Source: Prevotella sp. UBA2754
GTDB lineage: Bacteria; Bacteroidota; Bacteroidia; Bacteroidales; Bacteroidaceae
Assembly: GCA_002353295.1 (NCBI GenBank)
Contig: DEJG01000019.1
Coordinates: 32,427-96,426 of the forward strand
Direction: 5' to 3'
Length of the DNA: 64,000 nt
Part shown: positions 8,858-16,964 of the stretch, piece by piece
Position numbering within the stretch: the first letter of the stretch is position 1
Layout: the number at the start of each line of letters is the position of its first letter
Translations under genes and position numbers: made by a program
Notes under the pieces: generated by a model
What the model saw: only the letters and a program-made list of their open reading frames with translations
Told to the model about the DNA's origin: nothing
The model's database searches: none

Positions 8858-10702
8858 TTATTCTGTCTCGCGATTTTCAGCATCAATAGCCTTGATTTTG
8901 TCGCGAACCAGTTGTACTTCGTCTTTCAACTTCTGTACCTTGCGGTTCATCTCGTCAATCAATGAGTTACCCTTCTTGGAAGAAGCGTTGAGGAAACCGA
9001 GGTTGTTCTCGTAGGTCTGTACTTCAGATTTCAACTGCTCGTATTGACGCATCAGACGGGCACGCTCGTTGTCGAGGGCATTCTCACCACGCTCAGCTAC
9101 TTGCTTCAAGCCGTCTTTGAATTTACTGAGACGACGCTTGGCAACACTGATGTTGAGCTCCTTGTAGAGCTTGTCAATGATGGCATGATATTCAGCATAA
9201 AGCTTATCCTTCTCTTTGTAAGGTACGTATCCGATACTCTGATATTCTTCAACGAGTTGCTGCACTTTTTCTTGCAAACCTTCACCTGTCTCTGTGGCGA
9301 TGGCTTTGAGTTGTTCAATGATGCCACGTTTCTTTTCCAGATTCTGGTATTCTTCACCACGACCGGCAACTCCTGCTGCACTACGAGCTGCAAAGAACTT
9401 GTTGCAGGCAGCCAGAAATTCTTCCCACAGTTGGTCGCCCAGTTTCTTGGGCACTGCACCGATGGTTTTCCACTCGCGCTGAAGGTTGATCATCTTGTCG
9501 CTGGTAGACTTCCAATCGGTTGAGTCTTGTAAGGCTTTAGCTTTTTCGATGAGTGCGCGTTTCTTTTCGGCATTTTCTTTGAAGTTTTCTTTGAGTCCTT
9601 TGAAATATTCTGCCTTACGTCCGAAGAAATCATCGCAAGCAGCACGGAAACGCTCGAAGATTTTGACATTCATCTTCTGAGGTGCAAAACCGATGGTTTT
9701 CCACTCAGCTTGTATGGCTATGATTTCTTTGGTGTGACGCTCCCAGTCTGCACTTCCTTTATTTTCAGAGGCAGCAATGGCCTCCACACGTTCGCAGAGG
9801 GCTGTCTTGCGAGCCAGATTTTCTTCCTCTTTGGCACGCAACTCCTCGAAGTGTTGCTGATGGCGCTTGTTGATAATAGTAGAAGCAGCCTTGAAGCGAG
9901 TCCAAATTTCCTCACGCAGATCTTTGGCAACAGGACCAATTTCACGGAACTCTTGATGCAACTTCTGCAACTGGTGGAAAGCACTGATGATTTCAGTCTC
10001 ATCGGCTAATTTCTCTGCTGCTTCACAGAGTTTGGTCTTCAGTTCCAAATTTTTCTTGAAGTCATATTCACGTGCCTCACTATTGAGCTTCAAAAGATCG
10101 TAGAACTGTTCAACGTATAGTTGATAGTTGCGCCAAAGTTCGTTGGCTTTCTCTGCAGGGACATTCTTGATTTCCTTCCATTCTTCCTGCAGAGCCTTAA
10201 ACTCCTTGTATGACTTATTGGCCTCTTCTGGAGAGGTAACCATAGCTTTGATTTTCTCGATGATCTCAAGTTTGCGCTGCAAGTTCTCTTGTTTTTCCTG
10301 TTCCTGCTCTTTGAAGAGTTTCTGTCGGCGCTCTTTGATAACGCCCATCTCAGCCTTGAAAGCCTCTTCGTCCTCATCGGGCAGAATCTGGTAAGCTTCA
10401 GGATCGCCACCGCCATCGATATACTCCTTCAGACGGGCTTCACGCTCTGCAATATGCAGTTTGTAGAAGGCTGTCTTCAGGTAGTCTACCTCGTCCTTTT
10501 GAGGTGCTTCTTCACCTTGCGCAATTTCACGGGCACGTGCCAATACTTCTTTCTTTGATTGATACTGCTTGCGCTCTGGTTCTACTACGGGGGCCTTAAC
10601 ATCTTCAGCTGCAGGGGCTTCAACGGCCTCTGTTGCTGGTGTTTCTACCACGTTCTGTTCCACGTTCTGCTCCTGTTCGAGCGCTTTTTCTTGAGAGTCC
10701 AT
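8858..10702 (-). CDS. DUF349 domain-containing coiled-coil protein
   Basis: A 614-residue soluble, highly charged protein. After an acidic Glu/Ala/Val-rich N-terminus (about 1-50) it shows repeated DUF349 units marked by EWKxIGxxPxK motifs (EWKEIKNVPAEK, EFREIGPVAKD, EWKTIGFAPQK, EWKTIGAVPKK, EYQSIGYVPYK). A C-terminal coiled coil of about 90 residues follows. The family is common in Bacteroidota and its biochemical role is not known. There is no signal peptide. It is monocistronic, with a promoter upstream and a shared terminator downstream. Confidence 0.9.
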   Translation of the reverse strand: MDSQEKALEQEQNVEQNVVETPATEAVEAPAAEDVKAPVVEPERKQYQSKKEVLARAREIAQGEEAPQKDEVDYLKTAFYKLHIAEREARLKEYIDGGGDPEAYQILPDEDEEAFKAEMGVIKERRQKLFKEQEQEKQENLQRKLEIIEKIKAMVTSPEEANKSYKEFKALQEEWKEIKNVPAEKANELWRNYQLYVEQFYDLLKLNSEAREYDFKKNLELKTKLCEAAEKLADETEIISAFHQLQKLHQEFREIGPVAKDLREEIWTRFKAASTIINKRHQQHFEELRAKEEENLARKTALCERVEAIAASENKGSADWERHTKEIIAIQAEWKTIGFAPQKMNVKIFERFRAACDDFFGRKAEYFKGLKENFKENAEKKRALIEKAKALQDSTDWKSTSDKMINLQREWKTIGAVPKKLGDQLWEEFLAACNKFFAARSAAGVAGRGEEYQNLEKKRGIIEQLKAIATETGEGLQEKVQQLVEEYQSIGYVPYKEKDKLYAEYHAIIDKLYKELNISVAKRRLSKFKDGLKQVAERGENALDNERARLMRQYEQLKSEVQTYENNLGFLNASSKKGNSLIDEMNRKVQKLKDEVQLVRDKIKAIDAENRETE

Positions 10703-10752
10703 TATCTAATATTTTTAGTTCATGAAAATGGTAACAATACACTATTTAGGTA

Positions 10753-10760
10753 CAAAAATA
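10753..10760 (-). promoter_or_regulatory. -7 box of the DUF349 gene
   Basis: TATTTTTG on the minus strand, about 50 nt upstream of the start codon. It matches TAnnTTTG but no clear -33 element was seen. Confidence 0.5.
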
Positions 10761-10814
10761 CTTAAAAGTTATGAAAGTACCTAATTTTTTGTGATTTTTT
10801 TTTGAAAAAAGGTC

Positions 10815-11741
10815 TTAAACCAGTCGTTTGTGGCGGAAGAAGAACCAAGAAGCGATAGAAATTGCCAGCGACAGAACGATGGCTACGATGAAACCGATGG
10901 GGTTGGATTCCATGCCATTGATGAGGTTCATTCCGAAGAAACTGGATATCAGAGTGGGTAACATGAGGATAATGGTAACCGATGTCAGCGTACGCATGAT
11001 GGTGTTCATGTTGTTGTTGATAATACTCTGATAAGTATCCATCGTCGATTCCAAAATATTGGAGTATATGTTGGTGGTTTCACGTGCCTGTGTCATCTCG
11101 ATATTCACATCTTCGATGAGGTCGGCATCCAGTTCGTCGATTTGTAACTTGAACTTCAGTTTTGAGAGCAAGGTCTCATTGCCTCGTATGGAGGTGTTAA
11201 AATAAGTAAGTGAGTCTTGCAGGCGCGACAGACCGATTAGACTCTCGTTGTTCACTTCTTTATCGAGATTGCGCTTAGCCTTCTCAATCAGCAGTGAAAT
11301 CTGTTTGAGTCGTTTCAGATACCATACAGCGGAAGAGAGGAACAAACGGAAAATCATGTCGACATAGTCAGTAAATCCTTCACCGCGCTTCTGCTGATAG
11401 CTGACGAAGTCAATCATCATGTTCGTTTCGTAATAGCACACGGTGATAGTGACATCACGCTTATGGATAATACCCAGAGGTACGGTGGTGTAAGGTGTAC
11501 GTGAGCGTACTTCCTTAACATAGGGAATACGTAGGATGATAAGCATCCATCCATCGTCATATTCATAACGGGCACGCTCATCGGTATCACTGATGTCAGA
11601 GAGGAAATAGTCAGGTATCTGATATTGTTCCTCCAACATTTGGATGTCATCGTCTGTAGGACACGTCACTTGTATCCAGCAATTAGGCTGCCAAGCTTCC
11701 AGCTGGTTCAGCCCACCTGTAATGTTCCAGTAAGTCTTCAT
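10815..11741 (-). CDS. corA: CorA family Mg2+/Co2+ transporter
   Basis: A divalent-cation channel of the inner membrane, 308 residues. It has an N-terminal cytoplasmic alpha/beta domain, a long helical stretch, and two C-terminal TM segments, the first ending in the signature GMN (SSFFGMNLI). The C-terminus is basic (RHKRLV). The start at 11741 (MKTYWNITGG) is chosen over the in-frame ATG at 11807, because the extra 22 residues do not resemble the family and overlap a structured leader. The leader contains inverted repeats that reach the ribosome-binding region. Confidence 0.92.
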   Translation of the reverse strand: MKTYWNITGGLNQLEAWQPNCWIQVTCPTDDDIQMLEEQYQIPDYFLSDISDTDERARYEYDDGWMLIILRIPYVKEVRSRTPYTTVPLGIIHKRDVTITVCYYETNMMIDFVSYQQKRGEGFTDYVDMIFRLFLSSAVWYLKRLKQISLLIEKAKRNLDKEVNNESLIGLSRLQDSLTYFNTSIRGNETLLSKLKFKLQIDELDADLIEDVNIEMTQARETTNIYSNILESTMDTYQSIINNNMNTIMRTLTSVTIILMLPTLISSFFGMNLINGMESNPIGFIVAIVLSLAISIASWFFFRHKRLV

Positions 11742-11744
11742 AAT

Positions 11745-11795
11745 GCTAATCCTTTTAAAAACGGTCTTAGCGGCAAGAGGATTAGCGGTCTTGCC
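11745..11795 (-). promoter_or_regulatory. Structured corA leader with two mutually exclusive hairpins
   Basis: In the minus-strand RNA, GGCAAGA (11795-11789) can pair with TCTTGCC (11778-11772). Alternatively GCTAATCCT (11786-11778) can pair with AGGATTAGC (11753-11745), which contains the AGGA just upstream of the ATG. The two stems share sequence and cannot form together. This is the layout of a translational switch; its ligand, if any, is unknown. Confidence 0.45.
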
Positions 11796-11876
11796 TGCTG
11801 TCCTCATGCCTTACGAATTGTAATGATTCGCCGGGTAATCGTCCATTTTCTTGTTACTTTTTTGGTTATTCGGTTG

Positions 11877-11884
11877 CAAAGTTA
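11877..11884 (-). promoter_or_regulatory. -7 box of corA
   Basis: TAACTTTG on the minus strand. It lies about 135 nt before the corA ATG, which implies a long leader that includes the inverted repeats at 11745-11795. Confidence 0.6.
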
Positions 11885-11886
11885 CG

Positions 11887-11920
11887 AAAAAAAATCCGTA
11901 GATTCATGCAAATCTACGGA
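11887..11920 (-). terminator. Intrinsic terminator of pepD
   Basis: A 10-bp stem TCCGTAGATT / AATCTACGGA (11895-11904 and 11911-11920) with a 6-nt loop is followed on the minus strand by eight T. It sits 14 bp after the pepD stop and just upstream of the corA -7 box. Confidence 0.88.
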
Positions 11921-11933
11921 CTTTTTATGTTTT

Positions 11934-13394
11934 TTATTTTACGGGCACGTCTTCCAGTGCTTTCTTAAGCAGTTCCCAGAAGGGAGCAACAGTCTCAATG
12001 AGAGCACGTTCAGTGGTGGTGTGGGGCGACTTCATGGTAGGTCCGAAGCTGACGACATCCAGATGTGGATACTTGCCCAGAATGACAGAACATTCCAGTC
12101 CTGCATGGTCGACCTGTATGATACCGTCCTGTCCGAACAACTGCTTGTAGTCCTTCAGCAGCAGATGCAGGATTTCAGAATCGGGATTGGGGTCCCAACC
12201 ACCATAAGAACCACTGGTCTCCACCTTCATACCTGCCATTGAGAAACAGCTCTCCAGCATTTTGGCGATGTAATCCTTCATGTCTTCACGACTCGAACGG
12301 GCCAGTATTTTGATGGCTGCATGTCCACCCTTGATATCAATGATGGCGAGGTTCGACGAGGTCTCTACTACACTGGGGTAGGCAGGGATATAGCGGATGA
12401 CACCGTCGTGACAGGCGAAGATGGCATCGATCAGGTTGTCCTGAATCTCAACGGGCACTTCCTTTGCGGGTGTGGCAACTTCCTCAACGAGAACTTCGAT
12501 GCCCTGTGGTTCAATTAGCTTAAATTCGTCGTTGAAGGTCTCTTTCCAGTCTTCTGCCATCTCTTTCAAAGCGGCAATATTCTCCTTGGGTAGTGTCAGC
12601 ACGGCCTCGGCTTTGAAGGGGATGGCGTTGCGCATGTTGCCACCGTTCCATGATGCCAGACGAGCTTCTGTTTCACTGATAGCCTCGCGGACAATCTGTA
12701 CCAACAGCTTGTTGGCGTTTCCGCGACCCTCGTTGATTTCCAAACCGCTATGGCCTCCGCGTAGGTTCTTCACCGTCACACGTACGGCAGCATCCTCGGC
12801 ATCGGTGTCGGTTTCTTGATAGTCCATTGTAGCGGTTATGTCAATGCCACCTGCGCTACCGATGACGAATTTGCCCCAGTGCTCAGAATCCAGATTCAAC
12901 AGAATGTCACCCTGCAACTCACCTTCAGGCAGTTCGTTGGCTCCAAACATGCCCGTCTCCTCGTCGCGGGTGATGAGGGCGTCGATGGGACCATGCTTCA
13001 GTGTCTTATCCTCCATGACGGACATGATGGCAGCAACGCCCAGACCGTTGTCGGCCCCCAGCGTGGTGCCCTTGGCTTTCACCCATTCGCCGTCAATCCA
13101 TGGCTCGATGGGGTCGGTCTCGAAGTTGTGGGTCGATTCAGGTGTCTTCTGGGGTACCATATCCATGTGGGCCTGCAGGATGATGCCCTTACGGTTTTCC
13201 ATACCTTGTGAAGCTGGCTTGCGCATTACGATGTTGCCTGCGGGATCTTTGAAAACTTCCACACCGACTCGCTTTCCGAAGTCGAGCAAAAATTGTTGTA
13301 TCTTCTCTAAATGTCCACTAGGACGTGGTACTTGTGTGAGTGCATAGAAATTATTCCAGATGCACTTTGGGTTCAGGTTTTGAATTTCATTCAT
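11934..13394 (-). CDS. pepD: Aminoacyl-histidine dipeptidase (cytosol nonspecific dipeptidase, M20C)
   Basis: A zinc di-metallopeptidase that cleaves a broad range of dipeptides including beta-alanyl-His. At 486 residues the length is typical. Motifs seen are the metal-binding LQAHMDMVPQK, the bridging Asp in LGADNGLGVAA, the catalytic ITRDEETGMFGA, and a C-terminal SPHTTTERALIETV. There is no signal peptide, so it is cytoplasmic. Its start overlaps the end of the upstream flippase-like gene by 8 bp, indicating cotranscription, and it ends at a clear terminator. Confidence 0.95.
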   Translation of the reverse strand: MNEIQNLNPKCIWNNFYALTQVPRPSGHLEKIQQFLLDFGKRVGVEVFKDPAGNIVMRKPASQGMENRKGIILQAHMDMVPQKTPESTHNFETDPIEPWIDGEWVKAKGTTLGADNGLGVAAIMSVMEDKTLKHGPIDALITRDEETGMFGANELPEGELQGDILLNLDSEHWGKFVIGSAGGIDITATMDYQETDTDAEDAAVRVTVKNLRGGHSGLEINEGRGNANKLLVQIVREAISETEARLASWNGGNMRNAIPFKAEAVLTLPKENIAALKEMAEDWKETFNDEFKLIEPQGIEVLVEEVATPAKEVPVEIQDNLIDAIFACHDGVIRYIPAYPSVVETSSNLAIIDIKGGHAAIKILARSSREDMKDYIAKMLESCFSMAGMKVETSGSYGGWDPNPDSEILHLLLKDYKQLFGQDGIIQVDHAGLECSVILGKYPHLDVVSFGPTMKSPHTTTERALIETVAPFWELLKKALEDVPVK

Positions 13395-14379
13395 AGTTTA
13401 TCGTTTTTTGAGATGTAAAGTTCAGTGCTACCCATGCATAGATGCCTAGCAGGATAACCAGCATGGTTTGGACGGTATGGACGATGAGAACGAAATATAG
13501 TGCATGCTCATCAGCGACACCATAAAGAATCAGCATTGTTTTTACGGCGAAATGCCAAGGACCTGCACCATTGGGCGTTGGGACGATGACTGCAATACTG
13601 CCCACGATAAAAGTCACTAGAGCACAACCCAATCCCAGATGGGCCGTGAAGTCGAAACAGAAAAAGGTAAGGTAGTAATGCAAGAAATAGCTCATCCAGA
13701 TGCCTAAGGTATAGAAAATAAACAGGGGAATGTTGCGTACATCCTTTAATGAGATGACTCCCTGCCAAATGCCCTTAAAGGTTGTTTTCACCTTATTATA
13801 TATAGATAGCTTGCGTAACAGGAAATGCAGGAGAATGAGGATGGCTACTGCGGAAACGGCTGCAACGAAATAGCCTGCCCATGAGAATTGATGAAGGATG
13901 CCCTCTAGATTAGTTCCCGTCTTGCGGAAGAACATTCCGAAGGTGCTCATCTCCAACAGCAAGACGATGGCTGTGATGCCCATCACCAAAAGAGAATCGA
14001 TGGCGCGCTCCGTTACAACAGTACCCAAAGCTTTTGGGAACGAGATGTTGTCATAGCGCTTCAGGACTCCACATCGCGTAAACTCTCCCACACGTGGAAT
14101 CAGCAGTGATGCTGCATACGATAGGAAGATGGAGTGGATACTCACTGAAGTGCGAGGCTTTTCGCCTACAGGTTCTAATGTTTGTTTCCACCGCCAGCCA
14201 CGAAACATCTGTGCCAAAATGCCAAAGGGAAACGACAGCAGCATCCAGGTCCAGTTCATTTCGTCGGTCATAACATAAAGTATCTGGTCCCAGTCTTCAC
14301 CTCGATACATCCAATAAAGGATAGCACCTCCCAATACGAGAGGCATCAGAATCTTTAATATGGCGTTGCTAATCTTCAT
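13387..14379 (-). CDS. Flippase-like / LPG-synthase-TM domain membrane protein
   Basis: A 330-residue polytopic protein of the UPF0104/AglD-like family (lysylphosphatidylglycerol synthase transmembrane region). Family features are RGWRWKQTL, the SYAASLLIPRVGEFTRCGVL segment and a PTPNGAGPWHFAV motif. It lacks the soluble aminoacyltransferase domain of MprF, so lysyl-PG synthesis is not implied. Lipid or glycolipid translocation is a family-level guess. The start at 14379 is preferred because the ATG at 14391 lies inside the -7 box. It overlaps pepD by 8 bp. Confidence 0.85.
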   Translation of the reverse strand: MKISNAILKILMPLVLGGAILYWMYRGEDWDQILYVMTDEMNWTWMLLSFPFGILAQMFRGWRWKQTLEPVGEKPRTSVSIHSIFLSYAASLLIPRVGEFTRCGVLKRYDNISFPKALGTVVTERAIDSLLVMGITAIVLLLEMSTFGMFFRKTGTNLEGILHQFSWAGYFVAAVSAVAILILLHFLLRKLSIYNKVKTTFKGIWQGVISLKDVRNIPLFIFYTLGIWMSYFLHYYLTFFCFDFTAHLGLGCALVTFIVGSIAVIVPTPNGAGPWHFAVKTMLILYGVADEHALYFVLIVHTVQTMLVILLGIYAWVALNFTSQKTINYE

Positions 14380-14388
14380 CGTAGACTG

Positions 14389-14396
14389 CAAAGGTA
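14389..14396 (-). promoter_or_regulatory. -7 box of the flippase-like/pepD operon
   Basis: TACCTTTG on the minus strand, ending 9 nt before the ATG at 14379. This rules out the upstream ATG at 14391 and predicts a leader of only a few nucleotides. Confidence 0.65.
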
Positions 14397-14425
14397 CGAA
14401 TAAGTGAGAAGAAAACCAAATAAAA

Positions 14426-14457
14426 TTTGAGTTTTAGAAAAATTCTTTTTATCTTTG
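14426..14457 (+). promoter_or_regulatory. Promoter of ksgA
   Basis: TTTG (14426-14429), a 20-nt spacer and TATCTTTG (14450-14457). The ksgA ATG at 14466 begins 9 nt after the -7 box, so the mRNA should be nearly leaderless. Confidence 0.78.
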
Positions 14458-14465
14458 CCAACAGA

Positions 14466-15260
14466 ATGAAACAAGTACGTCCAAAGAAGAATCTGGGGCA
14501 GCATTTCCTGACTGACCTCTCCATAGCAAAACGCATTGCCGACACGGTAGATGAACCATATGGTGACTTGCCCGTTTTGGAGGTGGGACCAGGAATGGGT
14601 GTGATGACTCAATACTTGGTGGAAAAGCCCAGAGCACTGAAAGTAGTTGAAATTGACAGAGAGAGCGTGGCATACCTTCATGAGCATTTCCCTAAACTCA
14701 GAGAAAATATTTTGGGCGAAGACTTTCTGCGTATGGATTTGCAGCAGGTGTTTGGGGGACAGCAGTTTGTGCTGACAGGGAATTACCCTTATGACATCTC
14801 TTCGCAAATTTTCTTTAAGATGCTGGATAATCGTGATTTGATACCTTGTTGTACTGGTATGATACAGCGGGAGGTAGCTTTGCGTATATCATCAGAACCG
14901 AATACGAAAGCCTATGGTATCCTCAGTGTATTGATTCAGGCATGGTACGATGTGGAATATTTATTCACGGTTGAGCCATCTGTCTTTAATCCGCCTCCCA
15001 AGGTCCAAAGTGCCGTTATTCGAATGACGCGCAACAAAGTGGCTCACTTGGGATGTAATGAAGATTTGTTTAAACGCGTAGTTAAAACGGTGTTCAATCA
15101 GAGAAGGAAAATGTTGCGTGTTTCTTTAAAGCAGTTGACAAGTAGCTTGGAAGGATGCCCGTTTTCCACCCAACGTCCTGAACAACTGACCGTTACGCAG
15201 TTTGTTGAGCTTACAAATTGGATTGATAACGCTCTGTTGTGCGCGAACACAAAAATTTGA
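14466..15260 (+). CDS. rsmA: 16S rRNA dimethyladenosine transferase KsgA/RsmA
   Basis: KsgA dimethylates A1518 and A1519 of 16S rRNA during 30S maturation. The 264-residue product begins MKQVRPKKNLGQHFL, the conserved family start. A TTG start at 14427 would lie within the promoter and is rejected. The SAM-binding loop VLEVGPGMGVMT, VEIDRE, the catalytic NYPYDIS (N-x-P-Y) and the C-terminal FNPPPKVQSAVI segment are all present. It is transcribed divergently from the flippase-like gene. Confidence 0.96.
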   Translation: MKQVRPKKNLGQHFLTDLSIAKRIADTVDEPYGDLPVLEVGPGMGVMTQYLVEKPRALKVVEIDRESVAYLHEHFPKLRENILGEDFLRMDLQQVFGGQQFVLTGNYPYDISSQIFFKMLDNRDLIPCCTGMIQREVALRISSEPNTKAYGILSVLIQAWYDVEYLFTVEPSVFNPPPKVQSAVIRMTRNKVAHLGCNEDLFKRVVKTVFNQRRKMLRVSLKQLTSSLEGCPFSTQRPEQLTVTQFVELTNWIDNALLCANTKI

Positions 15261-15308
15261 TTTAGGTCAAGAATAAGCCTTTTTTTTGCGGAAAAGAGAA
15301 AGATTTCA

Positions 15309-15338
15309 TTGTGGGTCAGTGAAATCTGCTTATCTTTG
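15309..15338 (+). promoter_or_regulatory. Orphan promoter without a downstream ORF
   Basis: TTG (15309-15311), a 19-nt spacer and TATCTTTG (15331-15338). No ATG-initiated ORF follows on this strand before the hairpin at 15528, so it probably drives a non-coding transcript. Confidence 0.65.
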
Positions 15339-15339
15339 C

Positions 15340-15564
15340 ATCGTGATTCAGAGGAACACATAAGGTAAAGACAAAAGATTGAGGATAATAAGTCAATAGG
15401 TTTTAAGAGGAAAAGATAGAAAGGATAACTCATACATAAGGTTGTTAGTAGTTTTAGGTTAGTAGTACAGGTATTAGTTTTATAGAGAAAGTAGGTTTTT
15501 AGTTATTAATAGGAAAAGAAAATCAAGCAGGCTGGAAGAGTGATCTCCCAGTCTGTTTATTTTT
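15340..15564 (+). ncRNA. Candidate non-coding RNA, C-poor, about 220 nt
   Basis: The 302-bp gap between ksgA and the MATE gene holds a promoter-like site and an intrinsic terminator. The sequence between them has no ATG on the + strand, is strikingly poor in C, and contains loose TTAGTAG/AGG direct repeats around 15443-15482. It resembles no RNA family I can name. It was judged not to be tmRNA, RNase P RNA, SRP RNA or an obvious 6S RNA rod. Existence as a transcript is inferred only from the flanking signals. Confidence 0.45.
15528..15564. terminator. Intrinsic terminator with GNRA loop
   Basis: The stem CAGGCTGG / CCAGTCTG (one G-U pair), an A-C mismatch, then AGA / TCT closes on a GTGA tetraloop. 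TTTATTTTT follows on the + strand. It ends the candidate RNA and abuts the MATE stop codon on the other strand. Confidence 0.8.
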
Positions 15565-16945
15565 ATGCCATCGTGAATGACTTAATCCAGTTCCCGAAGA
15601 AAAGGCGTATGAGGAAGATGCAGCCTCGGATAGTTAACTCGATAGCCATTGCCACCCATACACCGGTAAGTCCGTAGATAGGTGCCAGAATAGCTGCTAA
15701 TGATAGACGGATGGCCCACATGCTGGTGAGATTCATGATAGAGGGCTTGAAAGTATCTCCAGCACCAACGAATACACCATAACAAACGATGGAGGCTGCA
15801 AACATTGGTTCTGCAAAGACCTCAATGCGTAAACAGTAAGTGCCTAGGTCTATAATCTCGTTTACTGGGGTCAGGATATTCATCAGTTCTGAGGCAAAGA
15901 TAAACATCAAAAAACCCATTACAGTCATGACGACCATACCCAACCCCACAGACATACGGGCAAACGATTTGGTAAGTTTATCTTGACCAGCACCGAAACT
16001 TTGGCCTACAAGCGTTGTGGCTGCATCAGAAATACCATAGCCAGGCATGTAGCAAAGACTCTCAACTGTGATAGCTAATGAGTGGGCTGCAATGGCGATG
16101 GTTCCCAGTGGTGCCACAATGATTGTGCTTACAATTTGAGCACCCCCCATCAGCATGTGTTGTAATCCCATAGGTGCTCCAATTTTGAAAGCGTTGCTGA
16201 CAATATCTGCCTGAGGACGGAAGGAACGACGAGGGCGCCCTACCAATTTTAAAATCTCAGACTTGCAGAGCAGGAAATAGAGCATCAGTGAGGCCGTGAC
16301 AAGTTCGGCCAGTCCGGTTCCTATAGCTGCACCCATTACACCAAGGTCGAGAATATAGATGAAGAAATAGTTGAAGATGACATCAAGGATGCACGACAGG
16401 ATGTTCAATGCCGAAGGAATCTTCATGTTGCCTGAACATTTGAGCATACTGCTGCCCAAACCATTCATCTGGAAAAAGATGCCACAGAAACCGATGATGG
16501 CAAAATAGACGGAGGCATCATGAGCGATATCTTCACTTCCTCCTAACCAATAGGGTAGCGGACCACTGATGAGTACACCGATGGAGGAAATAGTAAGACT
16601 ATAAATCAGACAGCAAATCAGCGACTGGCGCAGAATGCGGCGGGCCCGTTTGAAATCGTTGGCCCCAATGGCATGTGCCACTTGGACGGAGAACCCCATA
16701 TTGGCAGCTGCTCCCAACCCTCCCATCAGCCATCCTGTGGTTTCAACCAGTCCGATGGCAGCTGAAGCCTTAGCTCCCAGATGCCCTACCATCGAAGCGT
16801 CAATGAAGAACATCACAGTCGCTGAAATCTGAGCGAGAATACTAGGAATACTCAGGCTGATGATCAGCCTGAGTTTCTCTGCCTGGGTCATCTCGCGACC
16901 TTCGCGAATATGAGCTAGCAAATCGATATTCTCTTTGGAGGCCAC
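15563..16945 (-). CDS. MATE family multidrug/organic cation efflux transporter
   Basis: A 460-residue polytopic inner-membrane antiporter of the MATE (NorM/DinF-like) superfamily. Evidence is the repeated LGxxAxxAIGLVETTG-type segment, the conserved LVGQSFGAGQ in the second half, and the internal pseudo-symmetry of two six-helix bundles. It follows the alpha-galactosidase by 19 bp and is the last gene of the kinase-GH36 operon. Substrate cannot be inferred. Confidence 0.93.
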   Translation of the reverse strand: MASKENIDLLAHIREGREMTQAEKLRLIISLSIPSILAQISATVMFFIDASMVGHLGAKASAAIGLVETTGWLMGGLGAAANMGFSVQVAHAIGANDFKRARRILRQSLICCLIYSLTISSIGVLISGPLPYWLGGSEDIAHDASVYFAIIGFCGIFFQMNGLGSSMLKCSGNMKIPSALNILSCILDVIFNYFFIYILDLGVMGAAIGTGLAELVTASLMLYFLLCKSEILKLVGRPRRSFRPQADIVSNAFKIGAPMGLQHMLMGGAQIVSTIIVAPLGTIAIAAHSLAITVESLCYMPGYGISDAATTLVGQSFGAGQDKLTKSFARMSVGLGMVVMTVMGFLMFIFASELMNILTPVNEIIDLGTYCLRIEVFAEPMFAASIVCYGVFVGAGDTFKPSIMNLTSMWAIRLSLAAILAPIYGLTGVWVAMAIELTIRGCIFLIRLFFGNWIKSFTMA

Positions 16946-16964
16946 TCTTTTTCGATATGTAGAA

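Noticed and set aside
11741..11807. 22-residue N-terminal extension of CorA from an ATG at 11807
   Set aside because: The extension does not resemble CorA and falls in a sequence with competing inverted repeats just before the ATG at 11741. Kept as leader RNA.
13387..14379. Identification as MprF lysylphosphatidylglycerol synthase
   Set aside because: Only the transmembrane region is present. The soluble lysyl-transferase domain is missing, so the specific activity cannot be claimed.
14427..14465. TTG-started extension of KsgA
   Set aside because: It overlaps the TTTG and TATCTTTG promoter elements, and the family begins at KQVRPKKNLGQHFL.
15340..15527. 6S RNA, tmRNA or RNase P RNA in the ksgA-MATE gap
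   Set aside because: No long rod-like pairing, no tag reading frame and none of the conserved P or SRP motifs. It is reported only as an unassigned candidate RNA.
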